NCBI GenBank assembly: GCA_020249125.1
Contig: JADCGG010000047.1
Coordinates: 1-46,049, forward strand
Length of the DNA stretch: 46,049 nucleotides
Reading direction: 5' to 3'
Source: Roseomonas sp.
Lineage (GTDB): Bacteria; Pseudomonadota; Alphaproteobacteria; Acetobacterales; Acetobacteraceae
The position numbers and the translations under genes are program-made. Within the stretch, counting starts at the first letter, position 1. Each line of letters begins with the position of its first letter. Below the pieces are notes generated by a model. It was not told the origin of the DNA. It searched no databases and was given only the letters and a program-made list of their open reading frames with translations. This document shows, piece by piece, positions 7,313-16,830 of the stretch.

Positions 7313-7567
7313 ATGGCCCGATCAGAAAAACGCGTGACGCGCCGCTGTGAAGCCGCAGTGATTACCGCCTATCAGGAATTGCGAGAGATTGGCACGGCTG
7401 ACCCCCAAGCCTTCAATGCCTGCACAACGCTCTATCGCATCCATCACCCTGAAGCGTCAGTGACAGAAGCCCGCCGCCTTGTGGCGGAATGGATAGACCA
7501 TCACATTATTCGCCAGGAAAACACCATGGCGCTGGCCGGTTGCGGCTGCGGCGAAGACCACGCCTGA
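7313..7567 (+). CDS. Small conserved-looking protein of unknown function with Cys-rich tail
   Basis: 84 residues starting MARSEKRVTRRCEAAVITAY, with AAGGAG 9 bases upstream of the ATG; a start at 7292 in the same frame lacks a ribosome site. The middle part FNACTTLYRIHHPEASVTEA and VAEWIDHHII looks like a compact helical fold, and the protein ends GCGCGEDHA, a possible metal-binding tail. No domain is recognised. Codon use matches the core genes around it. It is transcribed away from the Fur-box gene, so a link to iron or other metals is possible but unproven. Its stop is followed at once by the terminator of the opposing aldolase gene. Confidence 0.6.
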   Translation: MARSEKRVTRRCEAAVITAYQELREIGTADPQAFNACTTLYRIHHPEASVTEARRLVAEWIDHHIIRQENTMALAGCGCGEDHA

Positions 7568-7572
7568 TCAAC

Positions 7573-7601
7573 AAAAACCCCGCGCGGCAAAGCCGGCGGG
7601 G
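7573..7601 (-). terminator. Intrinsic terminator of the aldolase gene
   Basis: Left arm 7578-7588 (CCCCGCGCGGC), loop AAA, right arm 7592-7601 (GCCGGCGGGG), with one bulge. Read on the minus strand the stem is followed by five Ts (7573-7577). It lies 10 bases past the aldolase stop. Read on the plus strand it lacks a T-tract. Confidence 0.8.
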
Positions 7602-7611
7602 CATGGCATTT

Positions 7612-8397
7612 TCAACCCTGCAAGCCGCGGAGGAATTTCGCCCGCGCGCCGCCGCCCGCCATCAGGAAGGCGTGGTCTGAACCGCTCAGCAGGAAGCGCG
7701 CGCCAAGGGCGATGTAATCCGGTGCCACTTTTTCATCATAAACACCGCCCATGCCCATGACCTTGCCATGCGCCTTGCACGCCGCCGCCACCTTGGCATA
7801 GGCGGCGCGTACATCGGGGTGCCCGATCTGCCCGGCAATACCCATGGAAGCGGTCAGGTCCGAAGTCCCGATCATCAGGCAATCCACCCCCGGCACGGCG
7901 GCGATGGAATCCGCATTGGCAACGGCTTCCGGCGTTTCGATCATCACCGTCACCATGATCTGTTCATTCAATTCCTTCTGCGCGGCAGCCGTATCGGCAA
8001 CCTGGAAGGCGTATTGCGCCGGCGGGCCGCCCCAGGAGCGTTCACCAAGCGGTGGGTAGCGGAAAGCGCGCACCACATCGCGGGCCTCATCCGCGGTATC
8101 AATATGCGGCACCACTACGCCCATGGCGCCGTTATCCAGGCAACGCGTGCCTTCAAACAGCGCATCCTTGCAGCAGCGCACCATCGGCGTGATGCCCTGC
8201 GAAAGTGCCGCCATGGCCATGCGGGTCGCGTCATCCACGCTCATCGCGCCATGTTCCATGTCAATGAACAGCCAATCAAAGCCCGAAGCTGCGGCAATCA
8301 TGCCAACAGCCGGGGTGCGCATATGATGCACGCCAAAACCAAGGGCGAGTTCACCCTTTTCCAGACGGCGACGCGCGAAATTAGGGGCGATGGGCAT
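7612..8397 (-). CDS. HpcH/HpaI-family class II aldolase
   Basis: 261-residue metal-dependent aldolase of the family that splits or forms 2-keto-acid aldols such as 4-hydroxy-2-oxoheptanedioate or 2-keto-3-deoxy sugar acids, giving pyruvate and an aldehyde. The TIM-barrel signatures are visible: FIDMEHGAMSVDD with the catalytic His49, ARG-bearing TPMVRC, the metal-binding glutamate in VMIETPEAVANAD and the aspartate in MIGTSDLTASMG. Length and N-terminus (MPIAPNFARRRLEKGE) are normal. It stands alone, followed by a clear terminator and preceded by the yghU gene, which ends 38 bases upstream. The exact substrate cannot be read from sequence, so annotations such as HpaI are only family-level. 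Confidence 0.88.
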   Translation of the reverse strand: MPIAPNFARRRLEKGELALGFGVHHMRTPAVGMIAAASGFDWLFIDMEHGAMSVDDATRMAMAALSQGITPMVRCCKDALFEGTRCLDNGAMGVVVPHIDTADEARDVVRAFRYPPLGERSWGGPPAQYAFQVADTAAAQKELNEQIMVTVMIETPEAVANADSIAAVPGVDCLMIGTSDLTASMGIAGQIGHPDVRAAYAKVAAACKAHGKVMGMGGVYDEKVAPDYIALGARFLLSGSDHAFLMAGGGARAKFLRGLQG

Positions 8398-8435
8398 GGT
8401 GTGTCCTTTTGGGATTAATGAATGACGTGGTCGGA

Positions 8436-9317
8436 TTAAGCTGCACCGCCGGGGGCGAGCTTGTCCTGCGTTTTGGTTGCAAAATCGCTGGCGTCATGGC
8501 GTTCATGCAATTGTTCGGATGGCTCGCCGGTCACGCGGTTCACCATGCGCCCGCGCTTCACGGCAGGGCGGGCGAAAATGGCATCGGCCCAGCGCTGCAC
8601 ATTCTTGTATTCATGCACACTCAGGAATTCCGCCGCGCCATAAAGGAAGCCCTTCACCAGGCCGCCATACCAGGGCCAAACGGCGATATCGGCGATGGTG
8701 TAGTCATCCCCGCCAAGATAGGCGGCCTCCGCAAGCCGCCGATCCAACACATCCAATTGCCGCTTGGTTTCCATGGCGAAGCGGTCAATCGCGTATTCAA
8801 TCTTCACCGGCGCATAGGCGTAGAAATGCCCAAAACCGCCGCCGAGGTAAGGCGCGCTGCCCATTTGCCAAAACAGCCAGGAAAGGCATTCGGCGCGCGC
8901 GCCGGGTTCCTGCGGCAGGAAGGCGCCGAATTTTTCCGCGAGATGCATCAGAATCGCCCCGCTTTCGAAAACGCGAATGGGCTTGGGGCCGCTGCGATCC
9001 AGCAATGCGGGGATTTTGGAATTGGGGTTTACCTCGACAAAGCCGCTGCCGAATTGCTGGCCTTCGCCAATCCGGATCAGCCAGGCGTCGTATTCGGCGC
9101 CCTTGTGGCCCAGGGCCAAAAGCTCCTCCAGCAGGATCGTCACCTTCTGGCCATTGGGCGTGCCGAGCGAATAAAGCTGCAAAGGGTGGCGGCCCACTGG
9201 CAATTCCTTGTCATGCGTCGGGCCGGCGATGGGGCGGTTGATATTGGCAAAGCGCCCGCCATTGGCCTTGTTCCAGGTCCAAATTTTCGGGGGCGTGTAA
9301 TCGCTTGTGCTGCTCAT
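8436..9317 (-). CDS. yghU: GST-family disulfide-bond oxidoreductase YghU
   Basis: 293-residue glutathione transferase homologue very close to E. coli YghU, which reduces disulfides using bound glutathione. Matching blocks are WTWNKANGGRFANINRP, LPVGRHPLQLYSLGTPNGQK, VNPNSKIPAL, RVFESGAILMHLAEKFG, GGGFGHFYAYAPVKIEYAI, DDYTIADIAVWPW and QLHERHDASDF. The thioredoxin-like domain is followed by the helical C-terminal domain. ATG 9317 is chosen because the homologous N-terminus begins there and AGGAG lies upstream; the frame stays open to 9542 without similarity. It is divergent from the ArsC/Spx-like gene at 9411, with 93 bases between. A role in thiol redox balance is known for the family. Confidence 0.93.
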   Translation of the reverse strand: MSSTSDYTPPKIWTWNKANGGRFANINRPIAGPTHDKELPVGRHPLQLYSLGTPNGQKVTILLEELLALGHKGAEYDAWLIRIGEGQQFGSGFVEVNPNSKIPALLDRSGPKPIRVFESGAILMHLAEKFGAFLPQEPGARAECLSWLFWQMGSAPYLGGGFGHFYAYAPVKIEYAIDRFAMETKRQLDVLDRRLAEAAYLGGDDYTIADIAVWPWYGGLVKGFLYGAAEFLSVHEYKNVQRWADAIFARPAVKRGRMVNRVTGEPSEQLHERHDASDFATKTQDKLAPGGAA

Positions 9318-9410
9318 TGGGGGTGCTCCTGGGATATGGGGCGAGGCTGGCGCGATTGGCGGTGGCGCGCAAGGCTGGTATCGCGGGCCGAAAGGGCAGG
9401 GGCCTGCGAC

Positions 9411-9761
9411 ATGACCATCACCATCCATGGCATCAAGAATTGCGACACCATGAAGAAGGCGCGCGCCTGGCTGGAAGCCGCCGGCATCGCCCATGATTTC
9501 CATGACTACAAAACGGCGGGCATCACGCCGGCCCTGCTGCAAGCCTGGGTGCGTCAGGCAGGGTGGGAGGCTTTGCTGAACCGCGCCGGCACCACCTTCC
9601 GCAAATTACCGGAAGACCAGAAGCAGGGGCTGGATGAAGCCCGCGCAATGGCGCTGATGCTGGCCGCACCCAGCATGATCAAGCGCCCGGTGCTGACGCA
9701 TGGCGATAGGCTGATCATCGGCTTCGACCCCGCGCGCTATTCCGCCGAATTAAAGGCCTGA
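9411..9761 (+). CDS. ArsC/Spx-like thioredoxin-fold protein (YffB type)
   Basis: 116-residue protein of the arsenate reductase-like ArsC/Spx family. MTITIHGIKNCDTMKKARAW holds the N-terminal Cys11 of the NCDTxxKA signature; the middle has HDYKTAGITPALLQAW and the end has SMIKRPVL, the cis-proline-like motif of the family. YffB-type members are small GSH-dependent thiol reductases of unclear physiological role, so arsenate reduction should not be assumed; no ars genes are nearby. ATG 9411 starts the family N-terminus; the upstream extension of this frame runs antisense to yghU and is not coding. It may be co-transcribed with the Kef-type antiporter 62 bases downstream. Confidence 0.87.
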   Translation: MTITIHGIKNCDTMKKARAWLEAAGIAHDFHDYKTAGITPALLQAWVRQAGWEALLNRAGTTFRKLPEDQKQGLDEARAMALMLAAPSMIKRPVLTHGDRLIIGFDPARYSAELKA

Positions 9762-9823
9762 GCCTGCCGCAAATTCACCATCGCCGCCCCATATGAGGAT
9801 CGGGACAGGCGAAAGGGTGGGTT

Positions 9824-11572
9824 TTGGCAGCGGGGATCAATTTCCAGGCCTATAGCGATGCGCTGGTCGTGCTGGGCACGGCGGGCGTGGTGGTGCCGTT
9901 ATTGCGCCGTATCGGTGTCAGCCCCGTGCTTGGTTACCTCGGCGCTGGTGCGGTGCTGGGGCCGCTCGCGCTTGGGTCCTTCATTGACCAATACCCGCTG
10001 CTTTATTGGTTCACGGTGATTGATGCGCAAAGTGTCTCGGCCATTGCCGAACTTGGCGTGGTTTTTCTACTATTCCTGATTGGACTTGAACTTTCCTTTG
10101 AACGCCTGAAGGCGATGCGCCGGCTGGTGCTGGGCCTGGGCGGGCTGCAATTGGCGATCACCTTCACGGTATTGGCCTTGATCGCGCTGGCAATAGGCTT
10201 CACGCCCGGCATCGCGGCCGTTCTGGCCGCCTGCCTGGCGCTTTCTTCCACCGCCATTGTGCTGGAATTGCTGGCGCAGCAGGAAAGGCTGCTGACCAGC
10301 GGTGGGCGCGCCAGCTTTTCCGTGCTGCTTGCGCAGGATGTCGCGGTGGTGCCGATTCTGCTGTTCATCGGGATTCTGGGGGCCAAGGGTGGCGGTTCCG
10401 TGCTGCTCAGCATCGCCATCGCGCTCGGCCAGGCGGTGCTGGTGCTGGGCGTGATTGTGCTGGTCGGGCGCCTGCTGCTGCGCCCGTTGTTTCGCCTGGT
10501 GGGCGGGCAGCATTCGGAAGAATTGTTCATCGCCGCGGTGCTGTTCGTGATTGTCGCGACCGGCATCCTGGCCGCCAAGGCCGGGCTTTCCATGGCGATT
10601 GGCGCCTTTGTGGCGGGGTTGTTGCTGGCCGAGACTGAATATCGCCGCGCGGTGCAGGCCACCATTGAACCCTTCAAGGGCCTGCTGCTGGGCATTTTCT
10701 TCTTCAGCGTCGGCATGAACATTGATTTCCGCCAGCTGGCGCAGGACCCCGCCTGGCTGTTTGGCCTGGCCTTTGGGCTGATCCTGCTCAAGGCCGGGAT
10801 TGTCTATGCCCTGGCGCGCTATTTCGCGCTGACGCGGGCGGCATCGCTGGAAGCGGCGCTATTGCTTGGCCCGGGTAGTGAATTCGCCTTTGTCGGCATT
10901 GGGCTTGCCACAGGCCTGGCGCTGATTGAACCGAAGCTTGGCAGCTTCATCCTGGCCGCGATCAGCCTGACCATGGCGCTATTGCCGTTGCTGTCCTTGC
11001 TCGCGCGGCGGCTGGCGCCGCTGCTGGAAGAAGTGCGCCCCAAGGACCCCGCGCTGGAAGCCCTGCCGGAAGCGCAGCAGGGCCATGCCATCATCATCGG
11101 TTATGGGCGGGTTGGCAAAACCGTGGCCGCGCTGCTCCGCCAGCATGGGCTTAGCCAGATCGCGATTGATAACGACCCGGCCTCGGTTTCCCGCGCCCGC
11201 CGTGCGGGGGAAGAAGTGTTCTTTGGCGATGCCGCGCGCCCGGCTTTTTTACAGGCTTGCGGCATTGGGGCGGCGCGAAGCGTGATCATCACCATCAATG
11301 ATACGCAGCAGATTGATCAGATCATCAGCGCCATTCGCCGACTGCGGCCTGATCTGCCCATCATCTCCCGCGCGCGGGATGCGGGGCATGCGCGCCATCT
11401 CTATGCCCAGGGCGTGAATGAGACGGTGCCGGAGACGATTGAAGCCAGCCTTCAGCTTTCAGAGGCGGCCTTGGTTGGGCTTGGTGTGCCGATGGGGCGC
11501 GTAATCGCCTCCATCCACCAAAAGCGCGCCGATTTCGCCGAGGAGTTGCGCAGCGCCGCGCGGGGTGGTTGA
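9824..11572 (+). CDS. Kef-type K+/H+ antiporter (CPA2 family) with TrkA-N domain
   Basis: 582-residue inner-membrane monovalent cation/proton antiporter. About 12-13 membrane helices occupy residues 10-400, with CPA2 features GVVFLLFLIGLELSFERL, ALSSTAIVLELL, LLAQDVAVVPILL and GLSMAIGAFVAGLLLAETEY. From about residue 420 a Rossmann RCK/TrkA-N domain follows (IIIGYGRVGKTVAALL, then an acidic residue in AIDNDPASV) that normally senses nucleotides or glutathione adducts. The start is a TTG with GAAAGGGTGG just upstream, giving MAAGINFQAY; no better start precedes the first helix. KefB/KefC-like proteins protect against electrophiles, which fits the nearby glutathione-linked YghU, but that connection is inference. 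It ends 15 bases from the convergent gatB. Confidence 0.92.
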   Translation: MAAGINFQAYSDALVVLGTAGVVVPLLRRIGVSPVLGYLGAGAVLGPLALGSFIDQYPLLYWFTVIDAQSVSAIAELGVVFLLFLIGLELSFERLKAMRRLVLGLGGLQLAITFTVLALIALAIGFTPGIAAVLAACLALSSTAIVLELLAQQERLLTSGGRASFSVLLAQDVAVVPILLFIGILGAKGGGSVLLSIAIALGQAVLVLGVIVLVGRLLLRPLFRLVGGQHSEELFIAAVLFVIVATGILAAKAGLSMAIGAFVAGLLLAETEYRRAVQATIEPFKGLLLGIFFFSVGMNIDFRQLAQDPAWLFGLAFGLILLKAGIVYALARYFALTRAASLEAALLLGPGSEFAFVGIGLATGLALIEPKLGSFILAAISLTMALLPLLSLLARRLAPLLEEVRPKDPALEALPEAQQGHAIIIGYGRVGKTVAALLRQHGLSQIAIDNDPASVSRARRAGEEVFFGDAARPAFLQACGIGAARSVIITINDTQQIDQIISAIRRLRPDLPIISRARDAGHARHLYAQGVNETVPETIEASLQLSEAALVGLGVPMGRVIASIHQKRADFAEELRSAARGG

Positions 11573-11587
11573 TCCCCGCGCCAGCCG

Positions 11588-13039
11588 TTACGAAAGCTTC
11601 TGCTTCAGCACATCATTGATCAGCGCCGGATTACCCTTGCCCTGCATGGCCTTCATGGTCTGGCCGACAAAGAAGCCAAACAGCTTGTCCTTGCCGGATT
11701 TATATTCCGCGACCTTATCGGCATTGGCGGCCAGCACCTGGTCAATCACCGCTTCGATTGCGCCGGTATCCGTCACCTGCTTCAGGCCGCGTTCTTCCAC
11801 AATGGCGCCGGGCGCGCGGCCGGTTTCAACCATCACTTCAAACACTTCCTTGGCGAGTTTGCCGGAAAGCGTGCCATCGGCCATCAGATCCAGCAGCGCG
11901 CCAAGATCAGCGGCACTGACGGGCGGTTCGGCGATGGAGGTCTTCGTGCGATTGATGGCGGCGAAAAGATCGCCCATCACCCAATTCGCTGCCTGCTTCG
12001 CATCGCGCCCCTTGGCGACGGCCTCAAAATAGGCCGCGGTTTCGCGTTCCAGCGTCAACACATGCGCGTCATAGGGCGTAATGCCGTAATCGCGCACATA
12101 GCGCGCGCGGCGCGCATCTGGCAGTTCCGGCAAGGCGGCCTTCAGGCTTTCCACGAAGGCGGCATCTATCACCAAGGGCGGCAGGTCAGGGTCCGGGAAG
12201 TAGCGGTAATCATGCGCGTCTTCTTTTGATCGCATGGAACGCGTAATGCCGCGCCCCGTATCAAACAGCCGCGTTTCCTGATCCACCGTGCCGCCTGATT
12301 CCCAAACTTCAACCTGCCGGCGCGCTTCCGTTTCCACCGCCTGCATGACAAAGCGAATGGAATTCACATTCTTCACTTCGCAGCGTGTGCGGAAGCCTTC
12401 GCCCGCCTTGCGGACGGAAACATTCACATCGGCGCGCATGGAGCCTTCATCCATATTGCCATCGCAAGTGCCCAGATAGCGCATGATCTGGCGAAGTTTG
12501 GTGAGGTATGCGCCGGCTTCTTCGGGGCTCCGCATATCCGGTTCCGAGACAATTTCCATCAGCGCCACACCGGAACGGTTGAGGTCAATGAAGGATTTTG
12601 TCGGGTGCTGGTCGTGCTGGGATTTGCCGGCATCCTGTTCCAGATGGAGCCGCGTGATACCGATGGTTTTCGTGCTGCCATCGGCCAATTCAATATCAAT
12701 CGCGCCTTCACCGATGATGGGATGCGCGTATTGACTGATCTGATAGCCCTGCGGCAGATCGGCATAAAAGTAGTTCTTGCGATCAAAGCGGGACCAGAGA
12801 TTGACCTTGGCATTCAAGCCAAGCCCGGTGCGCACGGCTTGCGCCACGCATTCGCGGTTGATCACCGGCAACATGCCGGGGAAGCCCGCATCTATGAACG
12901 AAACCTGGGCATTGGGTTCGGCGCCAAAGGCCGTTGCCGCGCCGGAAAACAGCTTGGCATTGGACGTGACTTGGGCATGGACTTCCAGCCCGATCACCAC
13001 TTCCCAGGGGCCTGATTCCCCTTCGATGATATAGGTCAT
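11588..13039 (-). CDS. gatB: Asp/Glu-tRNA amidotransferase subunit B
   Basis: 483-residue GatB of the heterotrimeric GatCAB, which converts Glu-tRNA(Gln) and Asp-tRNA(Asn) to the amidated forms in organisms lacking the direct synthetases. It binds the tRNA and performs the kinase and transamidation steps. Clear blocks are [76 protein letters not shown] and [16 protein letters not shown]; the YqeY-like tail domain is at the C-terminus. Its ATG overlaps the gatA stop as ATGA, so translation is coupled. It is last in gatC-gatA-gatB. Confidence 0.97.
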   Translation of the reverse strand: MTYIIEGESGPWEVVIGLEVHAQVTSNAKLFSGAATAFGAEPNAQVSFIDAGFPGMLPVINRECVAQAVRTGLGLNAKVNLWSRFDRKNYFYADLPQGYQISQYAHPIIGEGAIDIELADGSTKTIGITRLHLEQDAGKSQHDQHPTKSFIDLNRSGVALMEIVSEPDMRSPEEAGAYLTKLRQIMRYLGTCDGNMDEGSMRADVNVSVRKAGEGFRTRCEVKNVNSIRFVMQAVETEARRQVEVWESGGTVDQETRLFDTGRGITRSMRSKEDAHDYRYFPDPDLPPLVIDAAFVESLKAALPELPDARRARYVRDYGITPYDAHVLTLERETAAYFEAVAKGRDAKQAANWVMGDLFAAINRTKTSIAEPPVSAADLGALLDLMADGTLSGKLAKEVFEVMVETGRAPGAIVEERGLKQVTDTGAIEAVIDQVLAANADKVAEYKSGKDKLFGFFVGQTMKAMQGKGNPALINDVLKQKLS

Positions 13040-14523
13040 GCCCCTGCCCTCATCGCTGGCACTGCCTTGAAATCCGCCGCGCGTTCCAGCGCTGCACCCA
13101 CCGCGAAAACCGTTTCCTCATCAAAGGCGCGGCCAACCACTTGCAAGCCGAGTGGCAAGCCCTGATGATCAAGCCCGGTCGGCAAGGCAAGGCCCGGCAG
13201 CCCGGCCAGGTTGGCGGTCACGGTGAAGACATCGTTCAAATACATCTTCACCGGGTCATCGGTATTCTCGCCCTCCGCGAAGGCCGCCGATGGCGTGGCG
13301 GGTGTCACAATCGCATCCACCTTCTGCCAGGCATCGGTGAAATCCCGCGCGATCAGGGCGCGGATTTTCTGCGCCTTCAGGTAATAGGCATCGTAATAGC
13401 CGGCACTCAGCACATAGGTGCCGATCATGATGCGCCGGCGCACTTCCGCGCCAAAACCCTCGGCCCGCGTGCGTTCATACAAATCGCGCAGATCGCTATC
13501 TTTCTCGGCCACACGCAACCCAAAGCGCACGCCATCATAGCGCGCGAGGTTCGATGAAGCCTCAGCCGGTGCCACGATGTAATAGGTCGGCAGCGCATAT
13601 TTCGTGTGCGGCAGGGAGATATCCACAATCTCCGCCCCCGCATCGCGCAGCCAATCAAGGCCCTGACGCCAGAGCTTTTCAATTTCCGCCGGCATGCCAT
13701 CCAGCCGATATTCGCGCGGCACACCAATGCGCAAACCCTTAACGCTGCGCGCACAAGCGGCGGCGAAATCCGGCACGGGCTGGGCGGCGCTGGTGGAATC
13801 CTTCGGGTCATGGCCCGCCATGGACCGCAGCAGAATGGCGCAATCTTCCACCGTGCGCGCAAAGGGGCCGGCCTGATCCAGCGATGAAGCAAAGGCCACA
13901 ATGCCAAAGCGCGAACAGCGCCCATAGGTCGGCTTGATGCCGGTAATGCCGCAAAACGCCGCCGGCTGACGGATGGAACCACCCGTATCCGTCCCCGTCG
14001 CCCCCAGCGCCATCCGCGCGGCCACGGCAGCCGCCGAGCCACCGGAAGACCCACCCGGCACCAGCCGCGCGCTTGGGTCATTCTTGCGCTGCCAGGGGTT
14101 CAAAACGCCCCCATAGGCCGAGGTCAAATTGGAAGACCCCATGGCGAATTCATCCAGATTGGCCTTGCCCAAAAACACCGCGCCATCGCGCTTCAACTGT
14201 GCCGTCACGGTGCTTTCATAAGGCGGGATGAAATTGCCCAGGATCTTCGATGCCGCCGTGGTGCGCACACCTTCGGTGCAGAACAAATCCTTGATGGCAA
14301 GCGGAATACCTTCAAGTGGCCCGGCCTCACCACGCTTGCGGCGCGCGTCCGATGCACGGGCGGCTTCAAGCGCCTGTTCGCTGGTTGTGGTGATGAAGGC
14401 ATTGAGCTTTGGGTTCAGCGCTTCAACGGCGGCCACATGGGCGCGGGTCAATTCCTCGGCGCTGATGGCGCCTTCATTCAGCGCGGCCAAAGCGCCGGCG
14501 AGCGTAAAATCGGTCGGATGCAT
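13036..14523 (-). CDS. gatA: Asp/Glu-tRNA amidotransferase subunit A
   Basis: 495-residue amidase-signature enzyme that releases ammonia from glutamine for the GatCAB reaction. The Ser-cisSer-Lys triad is visible as Lys78 (AIKDLFC), Ser159 ([12 protein letters not shown]) and Ser183 ([10 protein letters not shown]). The conserved [12 protein letters not shown] and LPGLALPTG blocks are also present. It starts with ATG overlapping the gatC stop by one base (TAATG) and ends in a 4-base overlap with gatB, so the three subunits are made from one transcript in close proportion. Confidence 0.97.
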   Translation of the reverse strand: MHPTDFTLAGALAALNEGAISAEELTRAHVAAVEALNPKLNAFITTTSEQALEAARASDARRKRGEAGPLEGIPLAIKDLFCTEGVRTTAASKILGNFIPPYESTVTAQLKRDGAVFLGKANLDEFAMGSSNLTSAYGGVLNPWQRKNDPSARLVPGGSSGGSAAAVAARMALGATGTDTGGSIRQPAAFCGITGIKPTYGRCSRFGIVAFASSLDQAGPFARTVEDCAILLRSMAGHDPKDSTSAAQPVPDFAAACARSVKGLRIGVPREYRLDGMPAEIEKLWRQGLDWLRDAGAEIVDISLPHTKYALPTYYIVAPAEASSNLARYDGVRFGLRVAEKDSDLRDLYERTRAEGFGAEVRRRIMIGTYVLSAGYYDAYYLKAQKIRALIARDFTDAWQKVDAIVTPATPSAAFAEGENTDDPVKMYLNDVFTVTANLAGLPGLALPTGLDHQGLPLGLQVVGRAFDEETVFAVGAALERAADFKAVPAMRAGA

Positions 14524-14819
14524 TATTCCACCACCTTCGGCACGCCGAAATATTCGCCCTCAGGGTCCGGCGCATTGGCCAGCACGGCTTCCGCCTGGCC
14601 GCCATCGGTCACCACATCATCGCGCATGGGCATCGCTGCCACGCCGCCTGGGGTGCCGCCGGCCATGGGCTCTACGCCGTCAGTGTTCACGGCCTGAAGC
14701 TGTTCAATCCAGCCTAGAATGCCGTTGATCTCGCCCTGCACGCGGGCGACATCCTGTTCTTCAAGGCGCAGCCGCGCGAGGGCCGCAACGCGCCTTACGG
14801 TGGCGGTATCAAGGGACAT
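14523..14819 (-). CDS. gatC: Asp/Glu-tRNA amidotransferase subunit C
   Basis: 98-residue GatC, a small subunit that wraps around GatA and stabilises the complex. The start [19 protein letters not shown] and the loop [20 protein letters not shown], followed by the C-terminal [14 protein letters not shown], are the family pattern. It heads the gatCAB operon and is divergent from ruvX, with only 46 bases between the two start codons, so both promoters must be in or overlap that gap. Confidence 0.94.
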   Translation of the reverse strand: MSLDTATVRRVAALARLRLEEQDVARVQGEINGILGWIEQLQAVNTDGVEPMAGGTPGGVAAMPMRDDVVTDGGQAEAVLANAPDPEGEYFGVPKVVE

Positions 14820-14865
14820 AAATCAGCACTTCCCGGAAAAAGAGCGCCGGACCATAAGGCCCCCG

Positions 14866-15330
14866 ATGCCACTCTTCAACCTGACAGATTTGCGCGCAGC
14901 GCTCCCCCGCCATTCCCGGCTGATCGGCCTTGATCCCGGCGAAAAGACCGTGGGCGTGGCGCTGAGCGATGTCTTGCTCATTCTGGCCAGCCCCTATGGC
15001 AGCCTCAAGCGCGGAAAATTGATGGCGCTGGCCGCCGAGGTTAAAGCCATTGCCGCCAAGGAAGGGGCGGGGGGGCTGGTGGTGGGTCTGCCGCTTGGCC
15101 TGGATGGGTCCTTCGGCCCGGCCGCCCAGGCTGCGCGGGATTGGGCGAAATCGCTGTCCGAGGCCACGGGCTTGCCGGCGGCGCTTTGGGATGAAAGGCT
15201 TTCATCCGCGGCGGTGAACCGCATGATGGTGGGGGAAGCCGATCTCAGCCGTGGTAAAAGGGCGGCAGCAGTGGACAAGGCGGCGGCGGCCTGGATGCTT
15301 CAGGCGGCGCTGGATGCGACCAAGGGGTGA
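14866..15330 (+). CDS. ruvX: Putative pre-16S rRNA nuclease / Holliday junction resolvase homologue (YqgF/RuvX)
   Basis: 154-residue RNase H-like nuclease of the YqgF family, implicated in 16S rRNA 5' maturation and suggested as an alternative Holliday resolvase. The acidic catalytic positions appear in IGLDPGEKTVGVALSD, in LWDERLSS and in DKAAAAWML; VVGLPLGLDGS matches the conserved loop. ATG 14866 is preceded by AAGGC and begins the family N-terminus; the open frame back to 14719 runs through gatC on the other strand. Its stop overlaps the next gene's GTG by GTGA. It opens the long plus-strand series that includes pyrB, topA and rnr. Confidence 0.93.
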   Translation: MPLFNLTDLRAALPRHSRLIGLDPGEKTVGVALSDVLLILASPYGSLKRGKLMALAAEVKAIAAKEGAGGLVVGLPLGLDGSFGPAAQAARDWAKSLSEATGLPAALWDERLSSAAVNRMMVGEADLSRGKRAAAVDKAAAAWMLQAALDATKG

Positions 15331-15851
15331 GGCGTTTGGATCAGATTTTGGTCGAAATCGCCCTTGATGGGCGCATCCGCTACCCCTTTGGCGCGCTGGC
15401 AGGGCTGGGCTTCGCCATGGTGGGTTTCGCCCTGCTGCCGCAGTTCTTGGCGGAATGGCCGACCATCACGCCCCGGCTTTTGGGCCTTGGCTTCCCGATC
15501 CTGGGCCTGGGGATGTTCCTGTGGCTGTCCTTCATCCCCGCCCCGCATAGCCTTGCGATTCGCGCCGATGGCAGCGCGGTCTTCACCCGCAGCATCACCA
15601 CCTGGTGGCGGTTTTTTGACCTATCGGAAACGCTACCCCCGGGCGCCATCAAGGGCGTGGCGGTGGAAGCAGCCGATGCGCCGGTGGGTACGACCCGGAG
15701 CGGAGAGACGGATTTCTCCGCCACATCAAAGGAATGGCGCCTGGTGCTTCGGCTTGCCGATGGCGGCTTGCGGGAAGTGCAGCGCAGCCCTGGCCGTGCC
15801 TCGCTGGATGAAAAGGCCGCCGCGCTGAAGGGCGCGCTCAAGCTGCCCTGA
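15327..15851 (+). CDS. Two-span membrane protein of unknown function
   Basis: 174 residues beginning at a GTG that overlaps the ruvX stop (GTGA), so it is probably translated by coupling. Two hydrophobic segments lie close together, about residues 22-41 (FGALAGLGFAMVGFALLPQF) and 48-68 (TPRLLGLGFPILGLGMFLWL). A cytosolic domain with ITTWWRFFDLSETLPPG and EWRLVLRLADGGLREVQR follows. No family is recognised. The pattern of a hairpin membrane anchor followed by a small beta-rich domain resembles bacterial PH-like membrane proteins, which is only a guess. Codon use is like the neighbours. Confidence 0.72.
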   Translation: MRRLDQILVEIALDGRIRYPFGALAGLGFAMVGFALLPQFLAEWPTITPRLLGLGFPILGLGMFLWLSFIPAPHSLAIRADGSAVFTRSITTWWRFFDLSETLPPGAIKGVAVEAADAPVGTTRSGETDFSATSKEWRLVLRLADGGLREVQRSPGRASLDEKAAALKGALKLP

Positions 15852-15894
15852 ACGGGTCTGGCCTTCACCGCCCTGGGGCGGCTAGAAAGGGCGC

Positions 15895-16830
15895 GTGACC
15901 TATCCCCGCAAACACCTCCTCGCCATTGAGGGTCTTGAGCCGCCGCATATCGCGGATTTGCTGGACCTCGCGGAATCCTATGCGCTGCTCAATCGCAGCG
16001 GCAAAACCCAGCGAGACCTGTTGAAGGGCCGCACGCTGATCAACCTGTTTTTTGAAGACAGCACCCGCACCCGCACGAGTTTTGAACTGGCGGGCAAAAG
16101 GCTGGGCGCCGATGTCATCAATATGTCGGTCAGTACCTCGTCCGTGAATAAGGGCGAAACCCTGCTGGATACGGCCAGCACGCTGAATGCCATGCATTGT
16201 GATTTGCTGGTGGTGCGGCATGGGCAATCCGGCGCGCCATCGCTGCTGAGCCAGAAGGTGGATGCGGCGGTGATCAATGCCGGCGATGGCACGCATGAAC
16301 ACCCGACCCAGGCGCTATTGGATGCGCTGACGATCCGCCGCCACAAGGGCCGGCTGGAAGGTTTGATTGTCGCGATTTGCGGCGATATCGCCCATTCGCG
16401 CGTCGCCCGTTCCAACATGCATTTGCTGACCACCATGGGCAGCCGCGTGCGCGTGGTGGGGCCGCCCACGCTGATCCCTGCCGAAGCCGCGCGGTTGGGC
16501 GTGGAGGTTTTCCATGACATGAAGGCGGGGCTGGCTGGCGCTGATGTTGTCATGATGCTGCGCCTGCAACGCGAACGTATGTCGGGCGGCATGGTGCCCT
16601 CGGCGCGCGAATTCTTTCGCTTTTATGGGCTGAATGCGGAGAAGTTGGCCTGCGCCAAGCCGGATTCGATTGTGATGCACCCAGGCCCGATGAATCGCGG
16701 CGTGGAAATAGATAGCGCCATTGCGGACCATCCAACGCGCAGCGTGATCGGCGAACAGGTGGAAATGGGTGTCGCCTGCCGCATGGCGGTGCTGGATGTG
16801 CTGGCGCGCGGGCTTAGGCGCAATGTGTGA
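15895..16830 (+). CDS. pyrB: Aspartate carbamoyltransferase catalytic subunit
   Basis: 311-residue catalytic chain for the first committed pyrimidine step, carbamoyl phosphate plus aspartate to carbamoyl aspartate. The carbamoyl-phosphate loop [20 protein letters not shown], the HPTQALLDA motif and the aspartate-domain MLRLQRERM and [11 protein letters not shown] are all intact. It starts with GTG. No PyrI regulatory chain is near; instead a dihydroorotase homologue without metal ligands lies 1.1 kb downstream in the same transcript. This is the arrangement of class A bacterial ATCases, where a PyrX/PyrC' protein is a structural partner. The stop overlaps the next gene as GTGA. Confidence 0.96.
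   Translation: MTYPRKHLLAIEGLEPPHIADLLDLAESYALLNRSGKTQRDLLKGRTLINLFFEDSTRTRTSFELAGKRLGADVINMSVSTSSVNKGETLLDTASTLNAMHCDLLVVRHGQSGAPSLLSQKVDAAVINAGDGTHEHPTQALLDALTIRRHKGRLEGLIVAICGDIAHSRVARSNMHLLTTMGSRVRVVGPPTLIPAEAARLGVEVFHDMKAGLAGADVVMMLRLQRERMSGGMVPSAREFFRFYGLNAEKLACAKPDSIVMHPGPMNRGVEIDSAIADHPTRSVIGEQVEMGVACRMAVLDVLARGLRRNV

Noticed and set aside
8409-9410. Upstream extension of the ArsC/Spx-like frame
   Set aside because: It runs antisense through yghU; the family N-terminus begins exactly at ATG 9411.
9411-9761. An arsenic-resistance arsenate reductase
   Set aside because: The family is shared with YffB/Spx proteins and no ars genes are nearby.
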